Source: Erythrobacter sp. YT30 (GTDB taxonomy: Bacteria > Pseudomonadota > Alphaproteobacteria > Sphingomonadales > Sphingomonadaceae). From it: a stretch of DNA of 64,000 bases. The notes beneath the pieces were generated by a model, which was not told the origin of the DNA, ran no database searches, and was given only the letters and a program-made list of their open reading frames with translations. A program made the translations under genes and the position numbers. The DNA is taken from positions 1,325,501 to 1,389,500 of the forward strand of contig NZ_LMAF01000002.1 of NCBI RefSeq assembly GCF_001542875.1, read 5' to 3'. Shown here in pieces: positions 1 through 7,571 of this stretch. Each line of letters begins with the position of its first letter. Within the stretch, counting starts at the first letter, position 1.

Positions 1-10
1 ATCGGTGCGT

Positions 11-508
11 TCAGGCAGCAGCTCTGCGGCGACGCCGGCCCAGGCCAAGAGCTATGAGCGCGAGACCAAACAGGCCAAGCATGCCGGGTGCAGGGACTTC
101 GGTGAAACCCTGAATGCCGCGGCGCACATCGCTCGATACGACAGGATCGCCCCAATTGACCCACAGGTTCCAAATGCGACCCTCATTGCGCGTGTTCAGC
201 ATGGCAGGGTGATTGGGATCGACCGAGGGCGTCACAGTCGCGCCCTTGAAAATCCGCGTGCCGGAAATCGATGTAAGAGTGGCCGAAAGGCTTGGGATTG
301 CTCCGCCTTGGAAGCTGGCGAAATCAGGGCTTTCGAAAGTCGCGTTCACATTCGTGCCGACCCAAGTGCCTGTTTGAGTATCCGTGTTGATGGTAAGGAC
401 ATCGCCGCCCTTGAGCTGGTATTCAAAGATGGTCGCCGATGCGGGCGCTGCCGCCATCATGCTGCCCATGGCCAACGCGACCATTGCTGCTTGCTTCACT
501 GTCTTCAT
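11..508 (-). CDS. PEP-CTERM sorting-domain protein A
   Basis: Small exported protein of 165 aa. The N-terminus (MKTVKQ, a hydrophobic stretch, then APASA) is a signal peptide. The C-terminus has VPAPG, a hydrophobic helix (MLGLFGLALIALGLG) and a basic RRRRR tail, the layout of PEP-CTERM signals that exosortase processes, here with VPAPG for the usual VPEP. The middle (FEYQLKGGDVLTINT, then an F-rich beta-like part) has no recognised domain. The start at 508 was chosen because it aligns with MKT of the neighbouring paralogue; an ATG three bases upstream (511) is equally possible, with GGAG upstream of both. It is a tandem paralogue of the gene at 767-1285. Role inferred: surface or exopolysaccharide-associated protein. 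Confidence 0.85.
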   Translation of the reverse strand: MKTVKQAAMVALAMGSMMAAAPASATIFEYQLKGGDVLTINTDTQTGTWVGTNVNATFESPDFASFQGGAIPSLSATLTSISGTRIFKGATVTPSVDPNHPAMLNTRNEGRIWNLWVNWGDPVVSSDVRRGIQGFTEVPAPGMLGLFGLALIALGLGRRRRRAAA

Positions 509-699
509 CATGCCCCCATTTACTCCGCCCACGGAGCACCCATTTTAACTAACTATCAGGCAAAAGCATTAACCGTGCCAACTTCCCCTGATTCCCGGAT
601 TTCCGGGGCTAACGGCCGCGCCACTTCGGGCGCGTTCGGCGGGTTTGTCAACAAATCCGACACTTGGTGACTAACCCGGAAAGCAGGACCGAGCCAAAA

Positions 700-739
700 G
701 AAAAAGCGCTCCACCGGCATTCCGGGAGAGCGCTTTTTC
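700..739 (-). terminator. Hairpin terminator after PEP-CTERM gene B
   Basis: AAAAAGCGCTC at 701-711 pairs with GAGCGCTTTTT at 728-738, with a smaller CCGG/CCGG pair inside the loop. It lies about 28 bases past the stop of the minus-strand gene at 767. A-run and T-run on both sides would let it work in either direction. Confidence 0.8.
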
Positions 740-766
740 AATGGTATCGCCGCGAACGGCGGGTGA

Positions 767-1285
767 TTACTGGGCTGCAACCTTGCGGCGACGACGGCCG
801 AGGCCGAGTGCAACAAGAGCAAGACCAAACAGGCCGAGCATTCCGGGAGCCGGAACATCAACAATGCGGTAGTTGTCAGCCTTGGTCACATAATCGCCAG
901 CGCCAACGGGGCTGCCCCACCAAGACCACAGATTGAACTTACCCTTGCCGTTGCTCTTCAGCATGTAAGGGTGGCAGTTGCTTGAGCCATTGCGGCAATT
1001 GGTTGGCGTGAGGCCAACACGATTGCCAACATTGCGAGTGCCCGTCAGCTCAGTGAGCGTTGTCATAAAGCTTGGCTTGGCACCGCCGGTAAAGCCTGAG
1101 AAATCACCTTTGAACGATGCGTCAATGTTTGCGCCTTTCATCGTGCCGCTATTGGTCAGCGTGTTGATGGTGAGCACATCGCCATTCGTCATTTCATATT
1201 CAAAGATAGACGCTGATGCAGGTGTGGCCGCGATCATCGTGCCAGCTGCAAGAGCGACTGCCGCTGTTTTGGTAATCGTCTTCAT
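767..1285 (-). CDS. PEP-CTERM sorting-domain protein B
   Basis: 172 aa, paralogue of the gene at 11-508. It has a signal peptide (MKTITKT, then AATPASA), a shared opening of the mature part (SIFEYEMTNGDVLTINT), and a C-terminal VPAPG-MLGLFGLALVALGLG-RRRRK signal for exosortase handling. The middle differs and contains two cysteines (NCRNGSSNCH) not present in paralogue A, possibly a disulfide. It ends in a strong hairpin terminator, so it is probably transcribed separately from paralogue A. Function unknown beyond export and anchoring. Confidence 0.85.
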   Translation of the reverse strand: MKTITKTAAVALAAGTMIAATPASASIFEYEMTNGDVLTINTLTNSGTMKGANIDASFKGDFSGFTGGAKPSFMTTLTELTGTRNVGNRVGLTPTNCRNGSSNCHPYMLKSNGKGKFNLWSWWGSPVGAGDYVTKADNYRIVDVPAPGMLGLFGLALVALGLGRRRRKVAAQ

Positions 1286-1521
1286 TCAAAACCCCTAGTG
1301 ATGGTTACCGCCGCACGCCAACATCAGAGACCCCTTGCTGGAGCGCGCAGCCAAAATTGGTAAACAAGACAGGAGCAAATCGCGTGCCAATACCAAGCGA
1401 ATGGCCAATTCGCGCGGTTACAATGCTTAACGCGGCGGGCGGAAAACCCACCCTTGTCAAAAGGTCCGACACTGGGGCACACGCAAGACGGCGTTAAACA
1501 TCTTAGGGTATTTCGGGGCCC
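1286..1521. promoter_or_regulatory. Divergent intergenic region
   Basis: About 235 bases between the leftward PEP-CTERM genes and the rightward TPR lipoprotein gene, so promoters for both should lie here. I see no convincing -35/-10 pair or operator repeat. Confidence 0.35.
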
Positions 1522-3087
1522 ATGAAAAACCACACAAATGATCTGCGATGGCGGCCGCTTATCGGCGCTGCGGCACTGGTTATGGCACTCGGACCTGCCC
1601 TTGCGAGCTGCGATATGGGTCCAAGCGATCCTGTCGCTGCCGCTGAAGAGGCACTCGCCAATGGAGAGCCTCGAACAGCGCTTGATTTGATCGACCAGGC
1701 GATTGACGCTGATCCCACCAATCCAGCGCTGCGCATGCTGTCAGGCGATGCGGCAATGGCGCTTGCCAATCCAGACCGCGCGATCAGCGAATTTGAGCGG
1801 ATCACGTCTAAGGACCCACAATATTCTGAGGCCCGCGCAAAGCTCGCCGAAGCGCAATTGATCGGCAATTACATCGATGCGGCTGGCAAGACTGTCGACA
1901 TGCTTGAAATGGACAATCCGGTCGCATTTATCGCGACAATCGGCTTTCAGTTCGCGTCGGGAGAGCCGGAAAAGGCGTATGCAACGCTTGATGGAGGTCT
2001 GGAGAAATTCCCCGACAACCCGCGTCTCATCACCATTGATGCTGAGCGGATGTGGACGCAGGGCAAAATGGATGACGCTCTTGAGCGGCTTGAGCCGGCG
2101 CTGAAGATCGAACCGCCGGTTGCACAGGCGCACCTTTTCGCAGGCCAATTGCAGCTCACAACGCGCGATGCGCGCGAGGCCGAAGCGCACTTTCAAAAGG
2201 TATTGAGCGTTCAGCCCTTGCATCAAACAGCCATGTTGGCGATGGCCGCAATCTCTCGCGATCGCGGCGATGCCGAAGCGGCGGTTAACTGGATTAGGAA
2301 GGCCAGTGAAGCGGGGCCATCGCATCCCATCGGCCTCCTCTTTACAGCACAGATGGCATATGATGCAGATGATCTTTCTCAGGCATTTGCGCTCATTGAA
2401 AAGGCACCGCCTGCCTTTGCCGGGGAGCCTGAATTCGTGCGGCTGCGCGGCATGATTGATGCCCGGCGCGATCAGCATGCAATGGCGGCACTCTCGCTTG
2501 GCAATTATGTCGATCAAACAGGCGGAGATGTGCTGACCCGCCAATTGCTGGCGCGCAGCCTTGGTGAAGAAGGACAATTTGACAAAGCGTGGAATGCGAT
2601 TGCCCCGGTCATCGATCATCCGCAGATGGATGGCGCCGGACTGCTCCTCGCGCTGCAGATCGCAGAGCGCGCAAGCCCAAAGGACGTGGCGCGCATCAAT
2701 TCGGTTTTGCAGAAACGACAGGCAGCACCGCTGCTTCAAAAAGACATGGTGGAAGCCGGCCAAGCCATTCGCGCAGGCGACTGGGCCAAAGCCGATGCAA
2801 TCTATGCGCCTTTGGTGACTGGGGCAGGGAAGAATGATCCCGCGCTTCTCAACAATGCCGCAGCCGTCAAATCAAAGCTTGGCCAGCATGAAAAGGCGGT
2901 TGCTCTTGCAAGGCGCGCTTTGGCCGAAGCGCCAAACAGTCCGGAGATCATGGACACTCTGGGCTGGTCGCTTTGGCAGCAAGGCGACAACAAAGCGGAG
3001 GCTCGCGCATTGCTAACCGAAGCGCGCGAAGGTGCTCCCGGCAACCGCGAAATCGCCGATCATTGGGCCATCGCTCACGCTGAATAA
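1522..3087 (+). CDS. TPR-repeat lipoprotein
   Basis: 521 aa. The N-terminus has a hydrophobic helix ending LGPALAS-C, a lipobox with cysteine about residue 30, so the protein is probably a periplasm-facing lipoprotein. The rest is tetratricopeptide repeats: ALANGEPRTALDLIDQAI, ALANPDRAISEFERI, and near the C-terminus KLGQHEKAVALARRALAEAP and LGWSLWQQGDNKAEARALL. Such TPR lipoproteins often accompany PEP-CTERM/exopolysaccharide loci; a link to the two PEP-CTERM genes next door is inference. It is about half the length of PrsT-type PEP-CTERM TPR proteins, so I do not use that name. The shine-dalgarno before the ATG is weak. Confidence 0.85.
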   Translation: MKNHTNDLRWRPLIGAAALVMALGPALASCDMGPSDPVAAAEEALANGEPRTALDLIDQAIDADPTNPALRMLSGDAAMALANPDRAISEFERITSKDPQYSEARAKLAEAQLIGNYIDAAGKTVDMLEMDNPVAFIATIGFQFASGEPEKAYATLDGGLEKFPDNPRLITIDAERMWTQGKMDDALERLEPALKIEPPVAQAHLFAGQLQLTTRDAREAEAHFQKVLSVQPLHQTAMLAMAAISRDRGDAEAAVNWIRKASEAGPSHPIGLLFTAQMAYDADDLSQAFALIEKAPPAFAGEPEFVRLRGMIDARRDQHAMAALSLGNYVDQTGGDVLTRQLLARSLGEEGQFDKAWNAIAPVIDHPQMDGAGLLLALQIAERASPKDVARINSVLQKRQAAPLLQKDMVEAGQAIRAGDWAKADAIYAPLVTGAGKNDPALLNNAAAVKSKLGQHEKAVALARRALAEAPNSPEIMDTLGWSLWQQGDNKAEARALLTEAREGAPGNREIADHWAIAHAE

Positions 3088-3239
3088 GCGGGCGGATTTG
3101 GCCTCTATCGCGCAGCGGCCGGATTTGGAGCCGAAACAATTGTATTGAGCGGCTTGACCACTGGCGCTTGCCTGCCTAGTTGGGCGCTTCCGCGCGCGGT
3201 TCGCGATTCCGATTACCGCGCGTCCTCATGGTAAATTGG

Positions 3240-3315
3240 GGGCCCTTAGCTCAGTCGGTAGAGCAACTGACTTTTAATCAGTAGGTCGCTGGTTCGAACC
3301 CAGCAGGGCTCACCA
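3240..3315 (+). tRNA. tRNA-Lys (anticodon UUU)
   Basis: 76 bases with encoded CCA. The acceptor stem GGGCCCT pairs with AGGGCTC, including one G-U. The D arm has AGCTCAGTCGGTAGAGC, the anticodon stem ACTGA/TCAGT encloses loop CTTTTAA with anticodon TTT, and the T arm is GCTGG-TTCGAAC-CCAGC. The last 45 bases are repeated at 25886-25930, marking this gene as an integration site; the tRNA itself is intact. Confidence 0.97.
3271..3315 (+). repeat. attL: 45-bp direct repeat, tRNA-Lys 3' half
   Basis: Identical to 25886-25930 over 45 bases, from the anticodon loop (CTTTTAATCAG) to the encoded CCA. The copies differ immediately outside. A tyrosine integrase gene lies just inside the other copy, so these are the core attachment sites of an integrated element of about 22.6 kb. 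Confidence 0.92.
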
Positions 3316-3390
3316 CCTTTTCAATCATTTAGCACATCTCTGTTTTTTACCGGTTACGTCGTGTCCGGCTGGTGTCGGTCGTCTTTTTGT

Positions 3391-4059
3391 CTATGGCACG
3401 TAAGCCTCGTCTCCCTCTGCTAGAACACACAGTTTGTTCCAGACATTGTCGATATTGTCGCCTTCGGCAAAGTCTGACGCGATGAAAGCCAGGTCTCCGA
3501 CCGGACCCGTTGCAATGAAGCGCTCATAACCAGTGAACCCGCCAAAAGCGTTTTTGGCGTTCACCTCCCCGCACGTAATCGGCGTGCCTCCTCCGGAGTA
3601 GAAACGAGAGTTCCGGAACTTTGCGCTGCTCGGATCGCGCAGGCGAGCTTTGATCGCGTCGTGAGACTGAATGATCCAGTACTGCTGTTTCGACACATCA
3701 GCGTAATTGTTCTTCGCTCCTGATGCTTTGTTGGGCTTCTGAGGCTTTTCCGCTGGAGAAGATTTTGGTTTGGGGTTCGCATCCTTCTCGGCATCGCTTG
3801 CAACAGTTGCAGCTACATCCTGCGATGCGGGTTCGTCTGGTTTCTCGGTAGCCATCTCTGCCTCGGTCGCACGGCCCGGTTGATCGCCTTCTTCCACGGG
3901 ATCGTGAAGAACTGCGAATATCCCGGACACAAAGAAAGACACGATTGAACCGACCGCAAATTGCCACCGAGAGATGCCATTGATGTAAGGCTTGATGATC
4001 CCAAGTGCTGCGACGATGGAGAGTAAGAAGAATATTGAGAACAGGACAAGCATTGGCAC
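3391..4059 (-). CDS. Membrane-anchored protein with acidic/Lys-Pro linker, unknown C-terminal domain
   Basis: 222 aa. Two hydrophobic helices (about residues 3-22 and 34-52) are followed by a low-complexity linker rich in Glu, Ala, Lys and Pro (about 55-118). A folded-looking C-terminal domain follows with KARLRDPSSAKFRNSRFY, ITCGEVNAKNAFGGFTGYERF and a final cysteine in WNKLCVLA. I believe I have seen this C-terminal pattern in many conserved hypothetical proteins, but I know no function. First gene inside the island at attL, transcribed toward the tRNA. The palindrome-like TTGCAACAGTTGCAG (3798-3812) lies inside it. Confidence 0.75.
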   Translation of the reverse strand: MPMLVLFSIFFLLSIVAALGIIKPYINGISRWQFAVGSIVSFFVSGIFAVLHDPVEEGDQPGRATEAEMATEKPDEPASQDVAATVASDAEKDANPKPKSSPAEKPQKPNKASGAKNNYADVSKQQYWIIQSHDAIKARLRDPSSAKFRNSRFYSGGGTPITCGEVNAKNAFGGFTGYERFIATGPVGDLAFIASDFAEGDNIDNVWNKLCVLAEGDEAYVP

Positions 4060-4172
4060 CTCTGAGACGATTGCTGCACACTATCGTCTACTGAACGCAT
4101 GGGAGGTCGCAAGACCTTTTTGTATCCTTTCGTCTGGTGACGCTCCGTATCAACCATGGTTGATCTTGGTCC

Positions 4173-4400
4173 ATGGACCTGCGTCACAATCTTGCTGTGA
4201 ACCTGCTTCGCCTGCGCAGGGAACGAGAGCTACCGCAGGATAAGTTTGCTGCTGAGATTGGCATACACCGCACCTATCTGAACCATCTCGAAAACCGGAA
4301 GCGCAGCCCAACCATCGACGTGATTGAAAAGATCATGGATGCTCTTGATGTGGACGTGAATGAGCTTCTCGGCGAGCCGTCTAAGGGCGATCAGGGCTGA
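4173..4400 (+). CDS. XRE-family helix-turn-helix regulator
   Basis: 75 aa, essentially one Cro/C1-type helix-turn-helix domain. LVRLRRERELPQDKFA-like helices 1-2 (actual: LLRLRRERELPQDKFAAEIG) precede the recognition helix HRTYLNHLENRKRSPTID and a last helix DALDVDVNELLG. Such single-domain regulators control mobile-element or restriction genes; the target is unknown. It resembles the XRE protein at 61414-61617 (both share HRTYI/L and NRKRSP/ARNPS patterns), a family likeness only. Confidence 0.88.
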   Translation: MDLRHNLAVNLLRLRRERELPQDKFAAEIGIHRTYLNHLENRKRSPTIDVIEKIMDALDVDVNELLGEPSKGDQG

Positions 4401-4551
4401 TTGAATAAGCTGGGAGGCAGGTGTACTTGATGGTTGGACAATTGCACGAACAGTCTCTTCGACCGCCTTCGACACAATTGCGGACATAGGCGATCAAATC
4501 TATAAATCATTGGCTGGGTGATCTATTTGATCTGCTTTTAGGAATGTCTAG

Positions 4552-4974
4552 GTGAAGAGAATTATTGAATTTGAAGCCGACTTTGCCGATGACCAAGTTG
4601 AAGAGAATGGGGAGGTCACACAGCCCGGCGGGCGGACTGCAATTGAAGCAGTCCGCGAGGCACTAGTATGCCAAGGCGCGCGCACTTCAGAGGTTGACCA
4701 GTATTCATTTCACAGCTGGACCTTCAGCGCGTCTTTATCTGGCAATGAGGTCTCAATCTTTCTCGCTGACCTACGCCCCAAATACGTCCTTACGGTTGAG
4801 CAGCATGGCTTGCTGGAACAGCTTACTGGCGCATCGAAGGCTGTACTCCAGGCTGCCCTAAATCAAACTCGCAAAGCCGTCGAGCATGCCGGTGGTAAGA
4901 ACCTCCGATACTACCGCACCTACGATGCAGCTGACCAACCCTGTGAAACTATCAATGAGGTGATGAGTAGGTAA
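4552..4974 (+). CDS. Hypothetical protein
   Basis: 140 aa starting at GTG (KRIIEFEADFADDQ). It is acidic at the N-terminus with a predicted mixed alpha/beta body (SFHSWTFSASLSGNEVSIFLADLRPKYVLTVEQ) and a helical C-terminal part. No signal peptide, membrane segment or known motif. It stands alone between the XRE gene and the next small ORF, in the island. Codon use looks protein-like, but I do not recognise the family. Confidence 0.55.
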   Translation: MKRIIEFEADFADDQVEENGEVTQPGGRTAIEAVREALVCQGARTSEVDQYSFHSWTFSASLSGNEVSIFLADLRPKYVLTVEQHGLLEQLTGASKAVLQAALNQTRKAVEHAGGKNLRYYRTYDAADQPCETINEVMSR

Positions 4975-5141
4975 ATGCCGAAACGCATTTGCAGCTCACC
5001 TATCTTCGCCACCGAAGCTAGCTGAGAATTGCTGTGTCCTTCACTCCCATGTTCTGACATGGATGTCGGTCGGGCTGGAATGGATTGTTCTAGACAACAC
5101 CGCACGCAAATAGACTAGAACAATTGCGGAACATCGTGTCT

Positions 5142-5477
5142 ATGTCCGCCATGGTCCGCCGCACCCGATCTCGCGCCAAAGCTCTAGACAGTGCCTTCCC
5201 AATCCGACTTACTGTCGCGACCTCGCGCAAAGCCTTGCCGGGGGTCTTTCAAGCAATTGAAGTTTGGGGCGCAACCAAATTCGGGCGAGGTCAGGTCGCT
5301 GTCCAAACAATCTCCAATTTCGGAGCCGGAGATGCTTATCTCTATTTCAGGGCAATGGATAAAGCGGAGCAGTGTCTGAGCGAGTTCCCAGAATTGATAC
5401 TGAGGGATTTCGCCGATCAAGAGATCAGCCGAACTTGCGCTGCCACAAATTCCGAGGCGCAATCAGCTGACGGGTGA
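5142..5477 (+). CDS. Hypothetical protein (doubtful)
   Basis: 111 aa from ATG 5142 (a TTG at 5124 would extend it). The N-terminus is Arg-rich; the rest (VFQAIEVWGATKFGRG, DAYLYFRAMDKAEQCLSEFPELIL) looks protein-like. An opposite-strand frame of 92 aa covers the same bases, so the strand is uncertain. No domain recognised. Confidence 0.35.
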   Translation: MSAMVRRTRSRAKALDSAFPIRLTVATSRKALPGVFQAIEVWGATKFGRGQVAVQTISNFGAGDAYLYFRAMDKAEQCLSEFPELILRDFADQEISRTCAATNSEAQSADG

Positions 5478-5505
5478 AAGTGACGGCGGGAGTGAGGTGA
5501 CCTGC

Positions 5506-5967
5506 TCAGAGCTTCATCATTTGCAATGCAGCGAACACGTCTGGCGCGCGGGCGACTTTCAGCATCTCAGCGCGGGATAGCTCTCTGGTGAGCAGGGCAT
5601 AGACCCAATCAGCGGCTGGCATGGTCTCGATGAATGCTAGCCAGCGCTCCGGTTTTTGAAATCGCTTGTGCACTTTGAAATGACAAGATCGGCAGATTGG
5701 CTTGGTTGTCATGCACCGATGGTAGATTTCCGTATGCGACCCATTTGCATCTCTTACTCGGCACACCTCGCACTTTACTGATCGCGGTAACAGGTCGAGG
5801 TTTCTGGCGACAGCGACCTTCTTCCATCCGGCAATACGCTCTTCACCCGTCGCTCCATTGTAGGAGCGCGGTGTGGGCCAGCCCCAACGCGGAACTCGTT
5901 CGCCCCCTTCGATAGCGTGGTCAACTTTGCGCTCAATCAGCAAATCGGGTGTTATCTTTTCTGGCAT
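5506..5967 (-). CDS. Small zinc-binding, HNH-like protein
   Basis: 153 aa from ATG 5967; the frame also opens from a TTG at 6003, which is less likely. The centre has CEVC, then HTEIYHR, then CRSCHFKVHKRF, a four-cysteine, histidine-rich arrangement like HNH nucleases or zinc-knuckle proteins. The usual N of HNH is not obvious. The remainder is helical. It lies next to the resolvase gene pair on the same strand but 60 bases further down. Nuclease activity is a guess; zinc binding is likely. Confidence 0.6.
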   Translation of the reverse strand: MPEKITPDLLIERKVDHAIEGGERVPRWGWPTPRSYNGATGEERIAGWKKVAVARNLDLLPRSVKCEVCRVRDANGSHTEIYHRCMTTKPICRSCHFKVHKRFQKPERWLAFIETMPAADWVYALLTRELSRAEMLKVARAPDVFAALQMMKL

Positions 5968-6030
5968 CTCAATTCCGGTAGGGGGGTCTCTGAAACTAGC
6001 CAAAACTAGTCGTTTTTGATCGAGCGTTCG

Positions 6031-6213
6031 TCAGACTGCGTCATCGAGCCTGCGAAGAAGTGCGTCGCACCGGATCAGTCCAACGCGGATCGAATGCACC
6101 AGCACTGCATTGATTTCTGGAGGTTGGCCAGACTGCTGACCTTCGACGGTGAGACCATGCATTTCCTCTAACTCGCAGGTCAGGAGCGCAAAGAGTTCGG
6201 CTGGTTCTGTCAC
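6031..6213 (-). CDS. Small protein translationally coupled to resolvase
   Basis: 60 aa from GTG 6213, whose GTGA overlaps the stop of the resolvase gene by 4 bases; a longer reading to 6258 would sit inside that gene. Sequence begins MTEPAELFALLTCELEEM and ends CDALLRRLDDAV, with mostly helical character and no known motif. The 4-base overlap is the main evidence for a real, co-translated gene. Possible accessory to the recombinase; no function assigned. Confidence 0.5.
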   Translation of the reverse strand: MTEPAELFALLTCELEEMHGLTVEGQQSGQPPEINAVLVHSIRVGLIRCDALLRRLDDAV

Positions 6214-6773
6214 GCCCGGTCTTCTTTCAAAAGCCTGTACACCGAGGCACGAGAGCAATTCAGGCGCTTGGCGATCTCTGGAGGGGTAAGGCCCTCCTCC
6301 GCCAACTTGCGCATCTCAGGCAGCTGTCGGCGGGCTGTGGGCACCCTGCCTTTGTATTTCCCTTCGCGCTTCGCTTGAGCGATGCCCACCTTTTGGCGTT
6401 CAAGGAGCAAGCTGCGCTCAAACTCCGCGAATGCTGAAAACATTGTCAGCATCATCTTCCCGGTCGCGCTCTTGCTATCTACGGCACTACCACCGAAATC
6501 GAGAATGCGCAGTGCCACGCCCTTGTCGTGCAAAGTCTCCATGATCTCTAGAAAATGCCGGGTGGATCGTGCCAACCGGTCGAGGCGTGCAACAACGAGC
6601 GTGTCGCCTTCGCGGACAAAATCGAGCGCGAGATAAAGCTGCTCGCGTGATGCAACAGAACTGACCTGTTCCGAGAAAACTTTCTTGCAACCCGTTGCAA
6701 GCAGTTGTTGAATTTGCCCGTCCAGACCCGCTTTTTGATCATACGTGGACGTTCGCGCATAGCCGATGAGCAC
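6210..6773 (-). CDS. Serine resolvase/invertase, small type
   Basis: 187 aa site-specific recombinase of the resolvase/invertase family. The catalytic domain starts MLIGYARTSTYDQ with nucleophile Ser9. VVARLDRLARS carries the conserved arginines, and FAEFERSLLLERQKVGIAQAKREGK is the E-helix region. The C-terminal helix-turn-helix is LTPPEIAKRLNCSRASVYRLLK. Full family length, all catalytic landmarks present. It may be a passenger of the island, as I see no transposase or terminal inverted repeats nearby. It contains the palindrome TTGCAACCCGTTGCAA (6686-6701), also present in hsdR. Confidence 0.93.
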   Translation of the reverse strand: MLIGYARTSTYDQKAGLDGQIQQLLATGCKKVFSEQVSSVASREQLYLALDFVREGDTLVVARLDRLARSTRHFLEIMETLHDKGVALRILDFGGSAVDSKSATGKMMLTMFSAFAEFERSLLLERQKVGIAQAKREGKYKGRVPTARRQLPEMRKLAEEGLTPPEIAKRLNCSRASVYRLLKEDRA

Positions 6774-6901
6774 GGTCTCTTCCTTCTGAATTTGCTTATG
6801 AAAATTAGCCTAGGAGAGTGTGCGGTCAGGTAAAGGTCAAACGCTCATGTCGCTCGCTCTGATCGGAAAAGCGGTTGATTGATGATCTGTCGAAACGGGT
6901 C

Positions 6902-7141
6902 TCACCGGGGCATCTTTGGCCATCGCTTGCGGAAGAACAAATCGAGTGCCTGAACCCGTATCTTTTTCAATTCGGCATCAATACGCGCAAGTTCTGGCGA
7001 CATCCGTGCGTTTTGGCTTGATACGGCCTTACCTTCTTTGGTGATTGGCCCGGTGGACTTCAGCCATGGCTTTGTTTCTTGAATGATACGACGTTGCTTC
7101 TCACGCCGCTCTTTAGTCCATGCTGCCTTTGTGCCCGCCAT
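6902..7141 (-). CDS. Small conserved basic protein
   Basis: 79 aa, strongly basic. The segment KPWLKSTGPITKEGKAVSSQNA matches a phrase I recall from many small uncharacterised bacterial proteins (PW-x-S-TGP-x-T-x-EGK-x-x-SS-NA). ATG start; no signal or membrane part. Alone between the resolvase and the duplicated TPR leader. Function unknown. Confidence 0.6.
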   Translation of the reverse strand: MAGTKAAWTKERREKQRRIIQETKPWLKSTGPITKEGKAVSSQNARMSPELARIDAELKKIRVQALDLFFRKRWPKMPR

Positions 7142-7571
7142 TTGTCGCGCTCCATCTTCAGTTCGTTTGGCGAGTTATAATTTTCTTTTCGATCATTCCC
7201 AAGGCAAATCATCCAAAAAAATGCGTGGATTTAACTGCGCATCGGTCTGGAAAACGCCTCCTTGACCCTCGCAACTGTTGCAAAGCGGGGGTCGGAGGTT
7301 GAACAAAAAGCGCTATTTGAAGGGCGCGCACTGAATGGCGGGTATTAGGGCGACATCTGCAGACCTTGAAAGGCCGAGTGTGGGGTAAAGCGGGACCGAA
7401 CGAAACTGCATTGGGTATTCCTATAAAAAGCACCTTTAGCTTGATCGGCACGAATTTAGGCACGTATCAATTTGGCTCGCTCCGAACCCAAAAGCGACCT
7501 TTTCTTGACTAAACTTCAAACGGCTTCAAACGTGAAAGTGTATCAATGGTGCATTCTGGGGGGAGTGTTTC
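7142..7571 (+). repeat. Leader region of TPR-TIR module 1 (duplicated at 10795-11246)
   Basis: 430 bases without a gene. Blocks are shared with the leader of module 2: a TCAGTTCGTTTGGCGA start (7159), the GCAACTGTTGC palindrome (7271-7281) followed by GTTGAACAAAAAGCGCTAT, a GCGACATCTGCAGACCTTGAAAGG block, and TTGACT (7505) followed by AAACGGCTTCAAA just before the gene. TTGACT is a possible -35 element conserved in both copies. Preservation of the whole leader suggests regulation was duplicated with the genes. Confidence 0.7.

Noticed and set aside
5..670. 221-codon plus-strand frame at the left edge
   Set aside because: Opposite PEP-CTERM protein A, whose signal peptide and sorting tail are unmistakable.
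1741..2763. Long minus-strand frame (340 codons) opposite the TPR lipoprotein
   Set aside because: Antisense to a clear TPR gene. Composition is Arg/Cys-rich without domain character.
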